Below, piece by piece: positions 22,780 through 34,766 of a stretch of 64,000 nucleotides of DNA; position 1 is the stretch's first letter; each line of letters begins with the position of its first letter. The translations under genes were made by a program, and so were the position numbers. Location of the stretch: NCBI GenBank assembly GCA_038373885.1, contig JAWZYV010001785.1:124001-188000 (forward strand). The letters are read 5' to 3'. This DNA comes from Cheiracanthium punctorium (Eukaryota; Arthropoda; Arachnida; Araneae; Cheiracanthiidae). Under the pieces are notes generated by a model that did no database searches, was not told the DNA's origin, and saw only the letters and a list, made by a program, of their open reading frames with translations.

Positions 22780-24103
22780 TCATATATAAAAGGGGAATCT
22801 TGTCTGTCTTTTCGCTATAGGCGTCCAGACCGTTCGTCGGATCTGGACCAAATTTGGCACACTGACTAAATAGGACAAGAGAAAGCTAATGTCGAAAAAA
22901 TGAAATTAATCGGATTAATAGTTTTTTAGTTATTTTATAATTTATCCAGTTTTCGGCCATTTTTCGAGCTAGATTAGTCAGGAGGGGGGAAAACTCGGGT
23001 TCTTCATGTAAGCGCTATTTTTATTATTAAACATTTAGAACAGGAGCATGGTTTTTGGTGATTGCAATAGGAATTCAGAAATGGCAACGAATAATGCGTA
23101 ATAACAGAAAGTGCTTCGAAGGAAGTGTTTAAATAAATATATGTACGAAGTACGGTAATCGTAAGTTACGTTGTACATTTTTGTGAAATAAATGTTTTGT
23201 TTTGTTTTCAAACGTTCAAGTTAGTGTGTGAAACCTAACATTCATTCTCAAGGTCGTTCCGGCGCGCTTCAAACGGAAATCTCAATTCCACGGGAGGGGA
23301 AAGGAATTTTCGCCAGCCACGAGGAATTTTCTTCTGACTTCAGGCATGGTGAAAGAGAGAAAGATGGGATTAGAGGGCGAAGATTGGTTATTAGAGAGTT
23401 TTTGCGCAGCGATTTTACTCACGGTAACGTCAACGTTGCATTTGAAATAAAAAATAATGAGTTTATGAGGTGCGCAGGTATTAGTGATAAATGACTATTA
23501 GACCACAAAAGGTAGAAGGAGAGAAGCCTAACCACGTCCAGTTCCTGGTAACCTCTGTACGCTGGCAAGTCCCCTGTTCATTTCTTTTTATCATTGCAGC
23601 GAGAGGATTCACATTCCTTCCCTTTACAATCTCATACAGACAACTGGACTCTTATTTGTTTTTAGTAGTTGAGTAGGTATTAAGAGATAAATGACTGCTA
23701 GAACACAGACAGGTAGAAGAAGAGAAGCCTAGCCACGTCCAATACCTTGTAATCTCTGTATGCTATCAGCTGCCGTATCCTTTTTTTTATCATTGCTGCG
23801 GGAGGATTTACATTCTAGACTAGCCACGTTCAATTCCCGATAACCTATGTTCGCTATCAAGTACTGTGTTCACTTTTTTTCGTTGCAGCTGGAGGATTCA
23901 CATTCAAGCCTGGCCACGTCCAATTCCCGGTAACCTCTGTACGCTGTCAGGTGCCGTGTTCATTTTTTTATTGCAACGGGAAGTTTCACGTCTTTTTTTT
24001 TAATTGCAGCGGGAAGATTCACTTTCCTTCCGTTTACAATCATATTTAAGGCCAATGGGCATTTCTCTTTCATCGCACAGGCAACGCCGGGCCACGCTGC
24101 TTG
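22780..24103 (+). mobile_element. Helitron-like non-autonomous element, about 1.32 kb
   Basis: The start, TCATATATAAAAGGGGAATC followed by TTGTCTGTC, and a subterminal ggaccaaatttggcac resemble the 5' ends of arthropod Helitron-like repeats, which begin TC. The 3' end reads ggcaacgccgggccacgctg then CTTGT, close to the usual short GC hairpin followed by CTAGT. Helitrons leave no target duplication, so the ends rest on motif only. No Rep/helicase frame is present. The right half contains a diverged tandem array (23475-24060). Confidence 0.58.
23475..24060 (+). repeat. diverged tandem array inside the Helitron-like element
   Basis: A unit of roughly 110-190 bp recurs about five times. Each contains a form of ccacgtccaattcccggtaa, then ctctgtacgct, then gttcattttttta, then ttgcagcgggagga. 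The first two copies also share a leader around gataaatgact and a spacer, and the later ones are shorter. Copies differ by substitutions and length changes, so the array is old. Confidence 0.6.
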
Positions 24104-25517
24104 TATTACATAAAAAAGTCTTTTTCAAACAGGTGGCAATGACCAATGACTATTGAAGGCGATCAGATGAATGACAAAGACAAATCCCGAATCGCACCCA
24201 CTTATTCTCTAAGGAGAAATCCAATCTTTACGAACTCTTGTATAAGAGTTGGTACAGATAGGAAAATTCTCTTTCTCATTTGGCATATATCTATGCCAAG
24301 GCACGATATTTTTTTCTACTCTTAATTTACTGGAGCAAGATCATGGTTTGAAGTAGTTTAAACACGTGTCCAGCACACGTCTTCTTCAGATATTCCGTGA
24401 AGAAGGCCATCTCCTCTTAAAGGAAACTCCATGGCCGTGAGTAAACGAAAGGATTCTACGCATTTCTACGGATCGGTGGCCTCTGACAAGTACATGGAGG
24501 AAAGGATACTTAAAATAAAACCAGCGGCGGATACTTTTTTTTGGGGGGGGGGGAGGGGCGAAAGCCCGGGCCAAGGCTTATAGTAAAAAAAATCTGGGGA
24601 GGCTCAAAACTGCAATATTTGTTATTAAAATATGCATACACTATTCTTATATAAAAATTCTCCCTTAGAAGAAAATTTCAACTACCTTTTATAATTATTG
24701 TATTTTTTACTATACATAAGCATGCCAACAAATACAATGCATTTTCGCTTAAAAATGACTTCGGGAATATGCCAGAAATAGAGTGTAGATTTGAGAACAG
24801 CCTTAAGTAAAATGAATAATTCAGTTTCTAGTTTTCCCTGCTTCATTAAATAACATGTGTTGGAGCCGTCGATATTAAGCGGAGCCACCGTATTCTTTTA
24901 AAACAAGTCTTATGGAATAGAACAGAAGGCGAGGGTTTGGAGTAATAGCAAACGTATAGCATCAGAGAGTGTTATTCGGGCCCTGAAGGGGCGGGAGACT
25001 ACTTGGAGGAACCCATAACTTTAGTTCAAAAGGAGTTCTTTTTAGAACTCCTTTTGCACCGTTAACAATTTTTTTTTTGGGCAGGGGGAGGGTATTTGAA
25101 GTTTACCTGGCCCTTCTCATTATCAACCATTGCATGCAATGTGCGTGTTTTGTTATAAGTATTTCTTTACGTTTTATACAATGTTATAGGATTTTCCTCC
25201 TAACTTGAAAATAAATGAATAAAACAAGTTGATTTTAAAACATCGCGTTTGTGGTGTGAAAACATGACTTCAAAATTACTCACCAGACACATACTGTAAT
25301 AGGATAGGAAGGTACAACATTAAACTTACCTAGAAAAAAAAAAGAAATATATATCACAATTTGACAAAGAAAAAATCTACTAATATGACTCGTTCACATT
25401 TTTTAAACGTTTATAAAAATCTGTACACAGACATTGGAAACATTAAAAAATAATATGAAAACATGTATCCATCTTTAAGTCTCGGAAGAAATATGCTGAA
25501 AACCAAATTAAATATTG
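24104..25517. other. no complete element; G-rich hAT-like end and a hairpin
   Basis: CAGCGGCGGATAC at 24522 followed by a T-run and G-run looks like a hAT left end, but no right end or duplication was found. acacgtcttcttcag near 24376 resembles a decayed arm of the hammerhead-like palindromic family. A 30-bp perfect hairpin is at 25027-25056. Confidence 0.35.
25027..25056. repeat. perfect 13-bp stem hairpin
   Basis: caaaaggagttct and agaactccttttg are exact reverse complements around a TTTT loop. Role unknown; in a eukaryote it should not be read as a bacterial terminator. Confidence 0.6.
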
Positions 25518-25525
25518 GTAATGTA

Positions 25526-25690
25526 CAGTGGTGTAGCCAGAAAATTTTCATGGGGGGGGGTTACGACTACTACAACTCACATATATGTATACGTATGTGT
25601 GATAAGGGAGTGAAGAACATACATTTTGTATGGCAAAAAAATTCTCATGGGGGTTGTGACCCTCTATTCTCCCCCTTGGCTACGCCACTG
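25526..25690. mobile_element. hAT-type MITE, 165 bp, with 8-bp target duplication
   Basis: The left end is CAGTGGTGTAGCCAG and the right end on the minus strand CAGTGGCGTAGCCAA. Flanking octamers are gtaatgta (25518-25525) and gaaatgta (25691-25698), one mismatch. Same family as 3564-3738; this copy has the better preserved ends. A G-run of 10 lies just inside the left end. Confidence 0.78.
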
Positions 25691-25698
25691 GAAATGTA

Positions 25699-26168
25699 TT
25701 TACTAGGCTCATAACCAGAAACTGATTCAATTGAAGAAGACAAAATTTTTCAGAAATAAGTTAGATTATTGTGATAGTGTAACTAGGTGCAAGAATAAAT
25801 GCAAAGATGAAGCCAAGAGGTGGGCTTCTCCGAAAATTTAGATTTTTGTTAATTGCATGTCAAAAATCACCGTTTAAAAAAAAAAAAAAATCATCTTTTG
25901 CAGCGTCTGACCCTCCCCAATTTCCCTTTTTTCCTCGCTGCGTCCCTGAATACTAGTTTGGGATAGGATTAGGAGTAGGGAAGAGATCTTTGTCTTGTGA
26001 CGTTCCTGGTTTTGATTTAATAGGGGTTAAAAAAAATATTATACCGGAGATGAAGTGCGACAATATTAAACAATGTTTGGGTACTGGCATGAAATATTTA
26101 TTCAACATCAAGGATATAATTCAATTTGATACTTACCCCCCCCCACCCCCCAAGAAGGTCAAGGACAT
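25699..26168. other. no complete element
   Basis: An A-run lies at about 25876-25890. A hAT-like right end (on the minus strand CAGGGACGCAGCGAGG, ending about 25951) has no left partner in view. A C-run is near 26138-26150. Confidence 0.35.
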
Positions 26169-26705
26169 TTAACCCTTTAACGCGCAGTGATCCCGCTCTG
26201 GGAACACCAATTTCTGACGTTTTGACTGTTGCTAGTCACGAAGAATAGATTTTATTTCTATAAAAATAGTTGCGGGTGACATAGCTCCACGAGAATCCTT
26301 TACATTTTAGCACGTCATTTCCCGCAAAAAAATTGTCACGATTATTTTTAACAGCACCGACATTTGCTGAAGAATGAAAGAATACGAGAATAGCTGGACA
26401 GATTGCCCAATGCTGAGAAAAGGGCAGCCGTTGCCATCGCTCGACTTAACTACCAGCAAGATGGCGGATGAACGAAACGTTCATCGCGTGCCACAGATCT
26501 AGAGACCCTTTTTTGACGGCAGCTGGCTGCGCCCAAGCACAGCCAGCTGCCGTCAAAAAAGGGTCTCTAGTCAAAACAACTCCGTCAAAAAAGTCCGCCA
26601 TCTAGTCAAAACTCCGCCAAAAAAGTCCGCCATCTTGCTGGTAGTTAAGTCGGCAACGGCTGCCCTTTCTCAGCATTGGGAAAGGGTTGCGCCTCAAAGG
26701 ATTAA
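26169..26705 (+). mobile_element. piggyBac-type foldback MITE, copy 1, 537 bp including TTAA sites
   Basis: Bounded by TTAA on both sides, with ends TTAACCCTTTAACGCGC and, on the minus strand, TTAATCCTTTGAGGCGC. TTAA duplication plus CCC/CCT starts are piggyBac features. The right part is an extended palindrome. Its centre is a perfect 31-bp stem (26499-26529 with 26540-26570) around a 10-base loop. Further blocks (gccgttgcc, agatggcgga, ttaactaccagcaag) recur inversely outside it. Same family as 44798-45296, in opposite orientation. No transposase. Confidence 0.72.
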
Positions 26706-28168
26706 TATATAGCCTGGGGCACATTGTTTTAAATAATAATAATACAACTTTTTTCTCTAAACGGATACAAACATTAACATCAATAAAAAACCAAGCAAAT
26801 ATAAAATCTTCAATAAAAAGACAATAATGGATAGCATGCATAGATACACATATAAAAATGCATAAACAAAGCATTCTCAAATGGAAATTTCTTTACTAGT
26901 CAAAATAGTAAGCGCTTGTTTTAAAAAAAATACTGTTTAATAAGGTGATGAACGTGCCAATACTAGTTGGGTCAGGAAGATGAAGTTGGTTGCTGTAGGT
27001 GACAAGTTAAAGATAAACGACAATGATAAGTAATTTGTGTTGGATTCACACGGGATATAACGAATAAATAGTTTCAACACAATAACTCGAAATTTGTAAC
27101 ATAATGATAAATTATTTCAATCTTAAAAACTAAATAATGACGAGCCGCCATTGCATTTACCTAAGTTTGTGTCCATTTGCTCACCCGTTTTAGCTACTGA
27201 ATGCTGCTTATAGGGAAAGTGTAAGTGCAACCACTTTGCATTACCACCAAATGGACACATTAAATAAAGATTCATAAACCAACTATCACAAGACATGTTC
27301 TGTTTTATAGCTTTTGCTGGAAAAACGAAGCGTTCGTGAACTTTTATTTGCATACACTAATGAGTATCGAACTTGGATCTCAGGAATGCACGATGACCCG
27401 GAAAAAAGAAATACTAATTCGAGTAGCCTGATGCAAATCCTGTTTCTCAGCTTGATTCTATCCTCGACTCCTTACGATGAGAGCGGAGACGGGAGACTTG
27501 GCAGAGAGGTGAATAAAAAAGCCATTTTTTAATTAATGATCGCTCACTTGCCTCGTTCACCACAGCACGGCACGAGCCCGGGCTGTGGTAATTCATACTG
27601 GCCTCCAGACTCGGGCTGAACATTTGCATTTGTTTGCAAGAAATAACTTTTTTTAAGTACACTTTTTGGATATAGAGGAATTCTGATGTAGCAGCGAACG
27701 CACATCATCCAAGATATCACTGATCTTGGAAAGAGTACGTTGGGAAAATGTTTTGCTAAATGTTTCTATTTGGTGATGGATGCTAGACGAGACGGACATT
27801 TATATAATGACTACTGATTCGTGCCAATAGTTCTGACACAATTGTAAAGGAGATAAAATTAAAATGAAAAAAAAATTAGAATCAAATTTAAAACTAGACA
27901 TTCCCGAAGTTTTGCTTTACCTTTCAATTTAGTGCAGTGCACCTTTATTCAAAATGATCCCCTTTTGACTTAACACTCAGGGTTCAAGCGTTTATTGCCA
28001 ATCATCACACTACTTCCATCGGGATTTCCATCATTATTTCTTTAACGATGTTTAAAACATTTGAAATCGGGATGCCGTTTTGGACATGCCTTAGCCTTAT
28101 AGCACTGACTGCAGATCATGGTCGAGTGGATGTAAATACAGGAAGGCTAAAAATTCTCAGTTGTGAAA
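26706..28168. other. no gene; one MITE fragment
   Basis: AT-rich. Contains the Tc1/mariner-like fragment at 27165-27245. Overlapping frames on both strands at 27123-27662 have no known relatives. Confidence 0.35.
27165..27245 (+). repeat. fragment of the 21803-22179 MITE family
   Basis: tgctcacccgttttagctac, then tgaatgctgcttatagggaa, then gtgcaaccactttgcat matches the right end of the element at 21803-22179 in the same order. The left part is absent. Confidence 0.5.
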
Positions 28169-28213
28169 TCCATCCATCCATCCATCCGACCGACCGACCC
28201 AACTAACCACCCA
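28169..28213 (+). repeat. compound tetranucleotide microsatellite
   Basis: Runs of CATC, then CGAC, then degenerate CAAC/CCAC units in succession, apparently one array that mutated stepwise. Confidence 0.75.
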
Positions 28214-28353
28214 CCCATTGGCGCACCCACGGAGGGTGCTATAGGGGCTAAAGCCCCCCTAAACCTGGAGAGTTAGATGATAGAAGCTTTAAAATTTGAA
28301 AATTGTTACTAATTGAAATATTTTACTTCAAAAGATTATCTTCAAATTATTTC

Positions 28354-28354
28354 T

Positions 28355-28402
<48 letters not shown>
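28354..28402. repeat. T-run, (GT)n, G-run composite
   Basis: About 23 T, then GT dinucleotides, then a run of about 12 G. Confidence 0.85.
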
Positions 28403-28404
<2 letters not shown>

Positions 28405-30583
28405 TAATTAAAAATGGGAAGCGGGAGACGTTGGTTTTTAAATAAATACTTACAGCGAGAGTATAAAATAAAGTTAAAGGGTACAACATCAGTGAAAATA
28501 TTGGATAATTATTTGACTCTATAACGAGTTACGTTGATAGTGGGCTTGTGGTGATGAATATTTTGACGTTATAAGAGAATTGTAATTGAGGTCATTATAA
28601 CAGAGTTCAGCAGTATTCATAACCACAGTCCACCCCCCCCTCTCTCTCTCTAAAACACCATCTCGGGTCGTTTTCTTATGAGCCAGGAGGAATGTCCAGT
28701 AGAAAATTCAATCGTCTTTACTGAACAACTTTACGTTCAAGAGCTTCTCTATATTGGTTCTAAAATATTGTCTTGATATATTTTTGTATCAGAACTTACG
28801 GCAGGATTGGGTGAATATAGGGATTTTGAGAGACAAGACAAAGCTTCGCAGCTGTTCTGAGAGTCGAGACAAGCCTTTTTTTCCTTCTCGCATTTACCCC
28901 CATTTCTATTATTAGGTTAGTTATGTCGGTCACTTTCCACCCCATTAACGGGACTTATTTGCCTAGACACACCACTGAACCCAAAGTTCCAATAAAACAC
29001 TTCCTAAACAAGGTGCGCCTATGTCTGTCCCGGGGCCCCCAGTCAAGCCAACTGCGGCACTCCTGCGTCAACAGTCTGGAAACGCTTCATTCTACTGCAG
29101 AAATCAAACAAATTTAAAATAAATCAGATCGGCTCACACAAAGATAAATCACGATAACAAATATTCAGGAACTCTACCTGAGTATAGCAGAATACGGAAA
29201 AATGAAACACTTGGCATTATTTTCTCAGCACATGTGAGTGATCCACTTTTCCAGCCAAAGTGACAAGCGAAATCACCGTTTCCGTAACGCATTATTAAGC
29301 GCAAGCGAGCGAATGTCGTCCGCATACCGAATTTACTATCTCCATCACTAGCGCGAAAAAATAATTCACAGCAGCTTGCATCCTAAAATGGCTGCTAATT
29401 TAACTCGCTCTGTTTGCTCCCCTTTAGTACTGTTGTCACTTGCCTTTTACATTCACAAAAAAAAAAAAAAAAATCTTATTGGCTGATTCCCCCCCCCCCT
29501 CCACTCCTTAAAGGAATCCATCAGCAGCTCCCGCGGAAAGATTAAATTAGTTTTAATGAAGGTTTATATAAAAAGAAAAAGAAACTGGCATCATATATTT
29601 ACCTTTCCTTTTTTTATGATTAATATTGAATTTTTTCAGATTTTTTTTCCCACTTCTGCTTCTTTTTTAAATTTTACTTATTTTTATTTTTTTCAATGTT
29701 GAACTGAAATGCCTTTATTAACAGATCATTAGAAAATTCTCGGGTTGCGTTTTAATTCTTTTTAGTTCCGATTTTTTTAAGTTTCTTCCAGTTTCTGCCT
29801 TTTGAGAATTTTGTTCCACTTAACAAAAAGCTGAGTTTATCTCCAATTAAAACATTTTTTTCCCCGCATACTTTATAATTTTCTTACTTCAAGTTATTTC
29901 GCGGTAATGAGCTTTTTTTTCATTTTTTCTTCTTTTCATAAAGCCTGCCTGCATTTTAATGTATTCATATTTCATTGAGGATTCTCCCCCCAGTTATTTA
30001 TATTACTTAAAGTTTTGTGGAGGTTTCTTATTGTAAGAAACTAGAAGCAATGTAGAAATAGTTTTATTGAAAACAAATTTTTGTAATAATTTTTTAAACT
30101 GCGTAAGGAAATGAAATTAAGCTCGTATTTGTGTTTAATATTTGTTAATTCACTATCATTCTTTCTTATTCTGTAACTGAATATAAAATGTCCTCCTTTG
30201 TACATATGCTAGTTAATAATGTTTATGAACAGTTAGGAATTGCGGGAGGAAAAAAAAAAACTGCTAAGGAAATATTTTTCAGTTGAAAAAAAAAAAAAAT
30301 GTCTTACGGTAAACGATCATCTTTTCCCCTCCGTTGGTGAAAATCAATATTTTAAAAATTCGGATAATTATAGATACTGAAGCATTAAATCCATAGAAGT
30401 ATGAGACGCTATCAATTCAGTGAAAAGCTTTGCGAAGATGTTTCAGAAATTGAAAATGTGCCAACAGACACATTTTTTAACCGCCATTTTTACCCCCCTC
30501 CACATTTAGTCAGCCGTAAGCGACTACGGATTCTGCCTTTTAGCAGTAATCGTTGGGTATAGATAAACTGAGTGGCTGAACAC
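28403..30583. other. no gene; a likely hAT fragment and A/T runs
   Basis: 28813-28915 (attttgagagacaagacaaa, then gcttcgcagctgttc) is related to 47460-47545 and is probably a decayed copy of that hAT family. The remainder is T-rich with A-runs at 29457 and 30250-30298 and a C-run near 29490. Confidence 0.4.
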
Positions 30584-30899
30584 TTAACCCCTTGGTGGCT
30601 TTGCCCGAATTCATCTTGAGCGGGCGAAACTTAGCATTCCGATTTATTTCTAGTGTAGCTCGGAAAGTAGGAAAATTTTCACTGTGCACGTAGTTTTTCT
30701 CGAATCATTTCGTGTGAGCTTTCATTTATTTTTCCGCCCACTCGACGACAGCACTATATACATTATATTTTAGGATATGTCACATGTTTAAAAAGGAGGG
30801 ATGCATATCTATGAAAATAAACATAAACATATCTATGAAAATAAGCATACATTTTTTGACCTTCAAACCTGGAATAAATTGAGTCAGCAAAGGTGTTAA
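30584..30899. mobile_element. probable piggyBac-like MITE, about 316 bp including TTAA sites
   Basis: Starts TTAACCCCTTGGTGGCT and, on the minus strand, TTAACACCTTTGCTGACT. The two ends agree at most of 18 positions, with TTAA on each side. The interior has two direct copies of catatctatgaaaataa near 30808-30845. Ends are weaker than in the 26169 family. Confidence 0.45.
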
Positions 30900-31363
30900 A
30901 CTTTGTTGGAAAACGTTAAAGAGGATTCGCATCTATGCAAATATTAAGTTTGACGAAAGCTATCAATCTCTTCCCTTTCCGAGAGAGATCATTGCCGTGG
31001 AGCACTCAATTTATATTTCCTGCCTCTTATTTGAGTGGCACATGTGTCCTTTTTTGTGTGGATTCGATGCCTGGCTCTTTTACTACACGAGCTGTAAAAG
31101 CTGGAGGAAGAGAGAAAACAACACATAAATATGTTTGTGACGGTGTGTTGTATACAATCGGACACCCTCACGTGGGCGATACTTCTATTTCTGAAGATGC
31201 TCTCGAGTGAAGCTGGAGTAATATACACCCGTGGGGAAAAATGTCCTCTTTTCTTTATTTTAGGGAAAAAAATTAAGACGGTTCAGTTCTGTCTAGTTCT
31301 AGAACCGTTCCTAGAGAGACAATCCCTAAACCCTGCAATTAGAGACGGATGAAACAGAGGATA
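30900..31363. other. no recognised feature
   Basis: A 91-codon plus-strand frame (30935-31210) overlaps a 79-codon minus-strand frame. Neither matches a family I know. Confidence 0.35.
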
Positions 31364-31371
31364 ATCTAAGG

Positions 31372-31702
31372 CAGCGGTTCCCAAACGGTTGGGTGTAGAT
31401 CGTTAACGGGGGGAGGGGCGAGAAAAACAGGCAAAGAGTAAGTGATAATGCATGCTTTAAAAAATCATGCATCATGCTATTTATTGTTATTTTTACACCA
31501 AAATATATCTATTTTCGCCTAAAATGTTTAAAACTTTACCGGTAACATTATTTTGTAGAAGACGCGACTCAATGTTCATTGTCAAAAATAAAAAAACTGA
31601 ATACGCAGAGGAAATGTGTGTGTGTGTGTGGGGGGGGGGGGGGTGGCATCGGAAGTTATCCTTTGTCGGGAGGACACAATGCTAAAAGGTTGAGAACAGC
31701 TG
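31372..31702. mobile_element. hAT-type MITE (Charlie-like ends), 331 bp, perfect 8-bp duplication
   Basis: The left end is CAGCGGTTCCCAAACGGTTG and the right end on the minus strand CAGCTGTTCTCAACCTTTT, the GGTTCTCAA-type ends known from Charlie-like hAT elements. Flanked by identical atctaagg (31364-31371 and 31703-31710). The interior contains a (TG)n then G12 tract (31615-31642) and no transposase. Confidence 0.85.
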
Positions 31703-31710
31703 ATCTAAGG

Positions 31711-32719
31711 AAGCCAGACGTCCACCATTTTTCGGGGACAGTCCTCAATTTCAGAAAAATTTTCAATTTGTCCGAAAAATAGAGCAAAAATTTGTCCGAA
31801 GAAAACAGCAGTTGGAGTTGGAGACAAAGCTTTAATTATAATAATTACTTCTTACTAATTAAAAAAATCAATCATGCTTCTTTCATGAATATTAATGGAA
31901 TAAATATAAGCTCTTTTGAGAACACTGAATTTATAATGAATTTCGAATTTCCCAACTCTGAATTTTCTTTTCAGAGTTGGGGACACCACGCTGATTGGTC
32001 CTCAGTTCTTTGTTAAAAAAATCTAGTCACCTTAAGATAATCTGTTTCGCCCTCTAGTTACGACAGATCATTTTTAATACTTTCTCCAGAGAATTGCATT
32101 AAAAATTATTTCTGTTTAAGTTTGACAGTGTCCGTCCCTTTGTAAGATTGCGATAAATAATGTTGTACGAATTCTGTCCTTGTACCCTATTAAAAATGTT
32201 GTCATCGTAATTTTTTTTCCTTCTCTATAGGTGTACATGAAGGAACTTGGTGTATTAACCCATTTGTGCCTAGCGTTCCTTTTAAGGAACAGGAACGCTC
32301 AAATTTTAGCATTTTCGCTGTCAGATTGCCTTCTGAATAATTTTTTTTCTACAAAAGTAACTAAAGCTATTCCTTGAAATTTTCTGGATGCTCCGCTAGC
32401 ACTTGATTTTTTTCTGCGGGTGCTTGAGCGGGTCCCAGAGCACCCACACAATCGGCGCCCCTGAGCCTCATATTAAAATTTCTGCAGCTAAAGTTGTAAG
32501 CAAGATAGCAGCAGAATTCAAATTAATTTAGAAAGTTAAGACATTAAGATTTGATACTAAGCCAAAATTAGAAAACAGGATTTTTGTCAAAAATTTGCAT
32601 TTAAAGGTAGGCAGGCATCTTAAAACTAAGTGTAACTGTCACAAATTAAAAAACTAATTACTCTCTGTATTAAATTATTTTTATAACATTCTATTCCGAT
32701 GTCAGGTATTTTCCCAGCA
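31711..32719. other. no complete element
   Basis: TTAACCCATTTGTGCC at 32256 looks like a piggyBac-type end and is followed by an inverted repeat around gcgttccttttaaggaac, but no partner end was found. A hAT-like right end near 32463 (minus strand CAGGGGCGCCGATTG) is also unpaired. Confidence 0.35.
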
Positions 32720-33070
32720 GGTTAAACTCAGTTCCCATAAGAAAACCGACAGCGAAGTAGCCAAATATGGTCAGCGTGTGGGAGGGTCACAACCTCTGCC
32801 TGGACTGCTGTGGGACCGTGTGTACGCCAAATGGGCCGTTTAATCTGTTGGTGAATCCAATATCCTACCTGTTCAAACGATACCTCTTGTGTGTGTCAAT
32901 CTAGGTGCTAGGTTTCCCATCTGGATTGGGTTCAAAATTAGGAAAACACTCATTGTGTGTGGGGGGGGGGGGACATTTTCCTGCCTATATACGAACCCAT
33001 AATGAAATGACCAAAATCTCTGGTCCTCGTAGTAGTCAAGCCTGTATTCGGCAGCTATTAGAAAAATGAA
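32720..33070 (+). repeat. SINE-like family A copy
   Basis: Shares with 39804-40150, in order: ttaaactc.gttcccat, gggagggt, gctgtgg.accg.gt, acgc.aaa, ttcaaacgat, tgggttcaaaa, cccataatgaaatgacc, aaaatctc, gtcaagcc and ggcagc. The middle is expanded by a (TG)n then G-run. The tRNA-like head seen at 3055 is not preserved. Confidence 0.6.
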
Positions 33071-33140
33071 TCTTCTTTGCTTACGAAGAACCGGTACCTC
33101 AGCTATTTATAGTATAAAAGCTCATTCATATATTAAGATG

Positions 33141-33580
33141 CACCGGACCGGAAAGTAAAATCGTTTTTTCCTAAGTCCATATTTCTCCACGCCAAAACTA
33201 CTGAGGTTAATAATACGAAAGTTGGCATGTACATAAGTTTTTGAATATATGTGCTACAATTAGATAACCTTTTCCAACATTCCTAACCTATGGGAGGTTG
33301 GGGGGCAAAACGATCTTTTAAAGTTTCCCTCATGATCTCAAATAAAAAAGAAGATATATCCTTGAATTTCTTGCAGTGGAATACAACACTCACGAACACC
33401 TAAAAATCAATGCGAGAAGATTTTGAATATCATCCTTCAAAAGAGGGTAGCCATGAAAAAGGGGCAAAGGGTGGTCATGGTCATCCTTCATAGCTTGTTT
33501 GCAGTTAAAAACTTGTTGAAAATTTATACGTTAGAATTTTACATAAAAAAAACATATTTACATTTCGGTCTCTCTAATAC
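33141..33580. mobile_element. mariner-like MITE relative of 17068-17574 with different ends
   Basis: The interior aligns with 17068-17574 along its length: ccaaaactactgaggttaat, then catgatctcaaataaaa, then cacgaacacctaaaaatcaa, then gttaaaaacttgttgaaaa. The ends instead read CACCGGACCGGAAAGTAAAA and, on the minus strand, AGAGAGACCGAAATGTAAAT. Positions such as AAGTAA still line up between the two copies. No coding capacity. Confidence 0.62.
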
Positions 33581-34582
33581 GTTTTAATACCGGAATCCAT
33601 AATTTTTTTCAGTACTTCTGAGTGCAGGGCACTACAAGAGCACATCTCCAGTCTGAAGTTTCAAAGGGGCATTGAACTTTTTAGGTAGTCTATTATTTGT
33701 TCAAAATGCAAATTGAAAAGAATACGAATCTTAAGTTCTGAAACAAAAAGTTCAGAGGGGGCTATTACCCCTTCGCTGGAGCCGCCCTTGGTGGCACAGT
33801 CAGTTGCTATGACACAGACTTATGTTCGTGGAAAAGGACAAATTATTGACGATTCTGCCTGTCAGCAAATAGATTGCCCAGTGCTAAAATTTACATATAA
33901 GTAAAAGAGTATGCTTGTAAAATGACAAGTATAACTCATTTCGTCAGGACGGACTGGCAATCGGAGCGCCTTTGACGATAATGCAGATATAAATCAAAAC
34001 CCATTCACACAAATCAACTTAAGTATATATACTTCCATTAGCTCGTCCTTTAGATATGAAATCCAATATTAGATGAGAAAACAGGAGTGGAATTTTCCGT
34101 AAAAGGAGAGACTACTTTACTTTCTCCCCCAACCAACACTATTGCCTTCTCGAGTTTCCATGTAAATGGATATAGACTTAGCCGTTCAATTAAGATAAAA
34201 ATGGCGTCCAACGTCTCTAACAATCAAATGGGGGCGAAAAAAAGGTTTACTTGCTCAAAACACATGGATATAGACACAGCAGATTTCTGCCGTCAAGCAA
34301 AAGTTATGCTATAATTAAAAAATATTTCCAAGAAAATTTCTAATCGAATGTGGCAAAATTGTTACTCACATTCGAGCGAATTGGAATGAGTCTTTGAATA
34401 CGCTATGGCACAGCCCACAGGCATAAGCGCCGGGTATGTGTGGGTGAGGGGGTGTCCCCAATTTTGTCTAAAAATCTTGCGATTCTCATTTGTATCGAAA
34501 TTTTAAAAAACTTCCCTTTTCTGTTCTTAAATTCGATATGTGCCTCCAAACATTTTCAATCATGTTACGCTTATGATTCAAA
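33581..34582. other. no recognised feature
   Basis: Short frames (33713-33904 and 34087-34314, plus strand) match nothing known. CAGGACGGACTGG near 33946 resembles a hAT left end without a partner. Confidence 0.35.
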
Positions 34583-34766
34583 CAAGGGCGTATTTAGGGG
34601 GGAGGTCCAGGGGGTCCGGACCCCCCCCCGAAATTTGGATTTTTGTTACTAAAATGGTAATGATATAGTATTTTTGTGTGAAATTCTGTCTTTTTACTGT
34701 TTGGACACCCCCGAAATTTTCGGACACCCCCCCCCAAAAAAAAATGCTTTTTTGGATACGTGCCTG
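34583..34766. mobile_element. probable hAT-type MITE, 184 bp (GGGCGTATTTAG / GGCACGTATCCA ends)
   Basis: The left end is CAAGGGCGTATTTAGGGG and the right end on the minus strand CAGGCACGTATCCAAAAAAG. Both are followed by long G-runs, then ccgaaattt in inverted copies. The ends resemble the common hAT CAGGGGCGTATCCAGG type. A convincing 8-bp duplication was not found. Confidence 0.55.

Noticed and set aside
25027..25056. Rho-independent terminator
   Set aside because: The window is eukaryotic, no gene precedes it, and the hairpin is AT-rich in its outer stem.
28169..28213. CRISPR-like or telomeric repeat
   Set aside because: Simple degenerate tetranucleotide microsatellite without spacers.
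32256..32320. piggyBac-type element starting TTAACCCATTTG
   Set aside because: No matching right end with TTAA was found within several kilobases.
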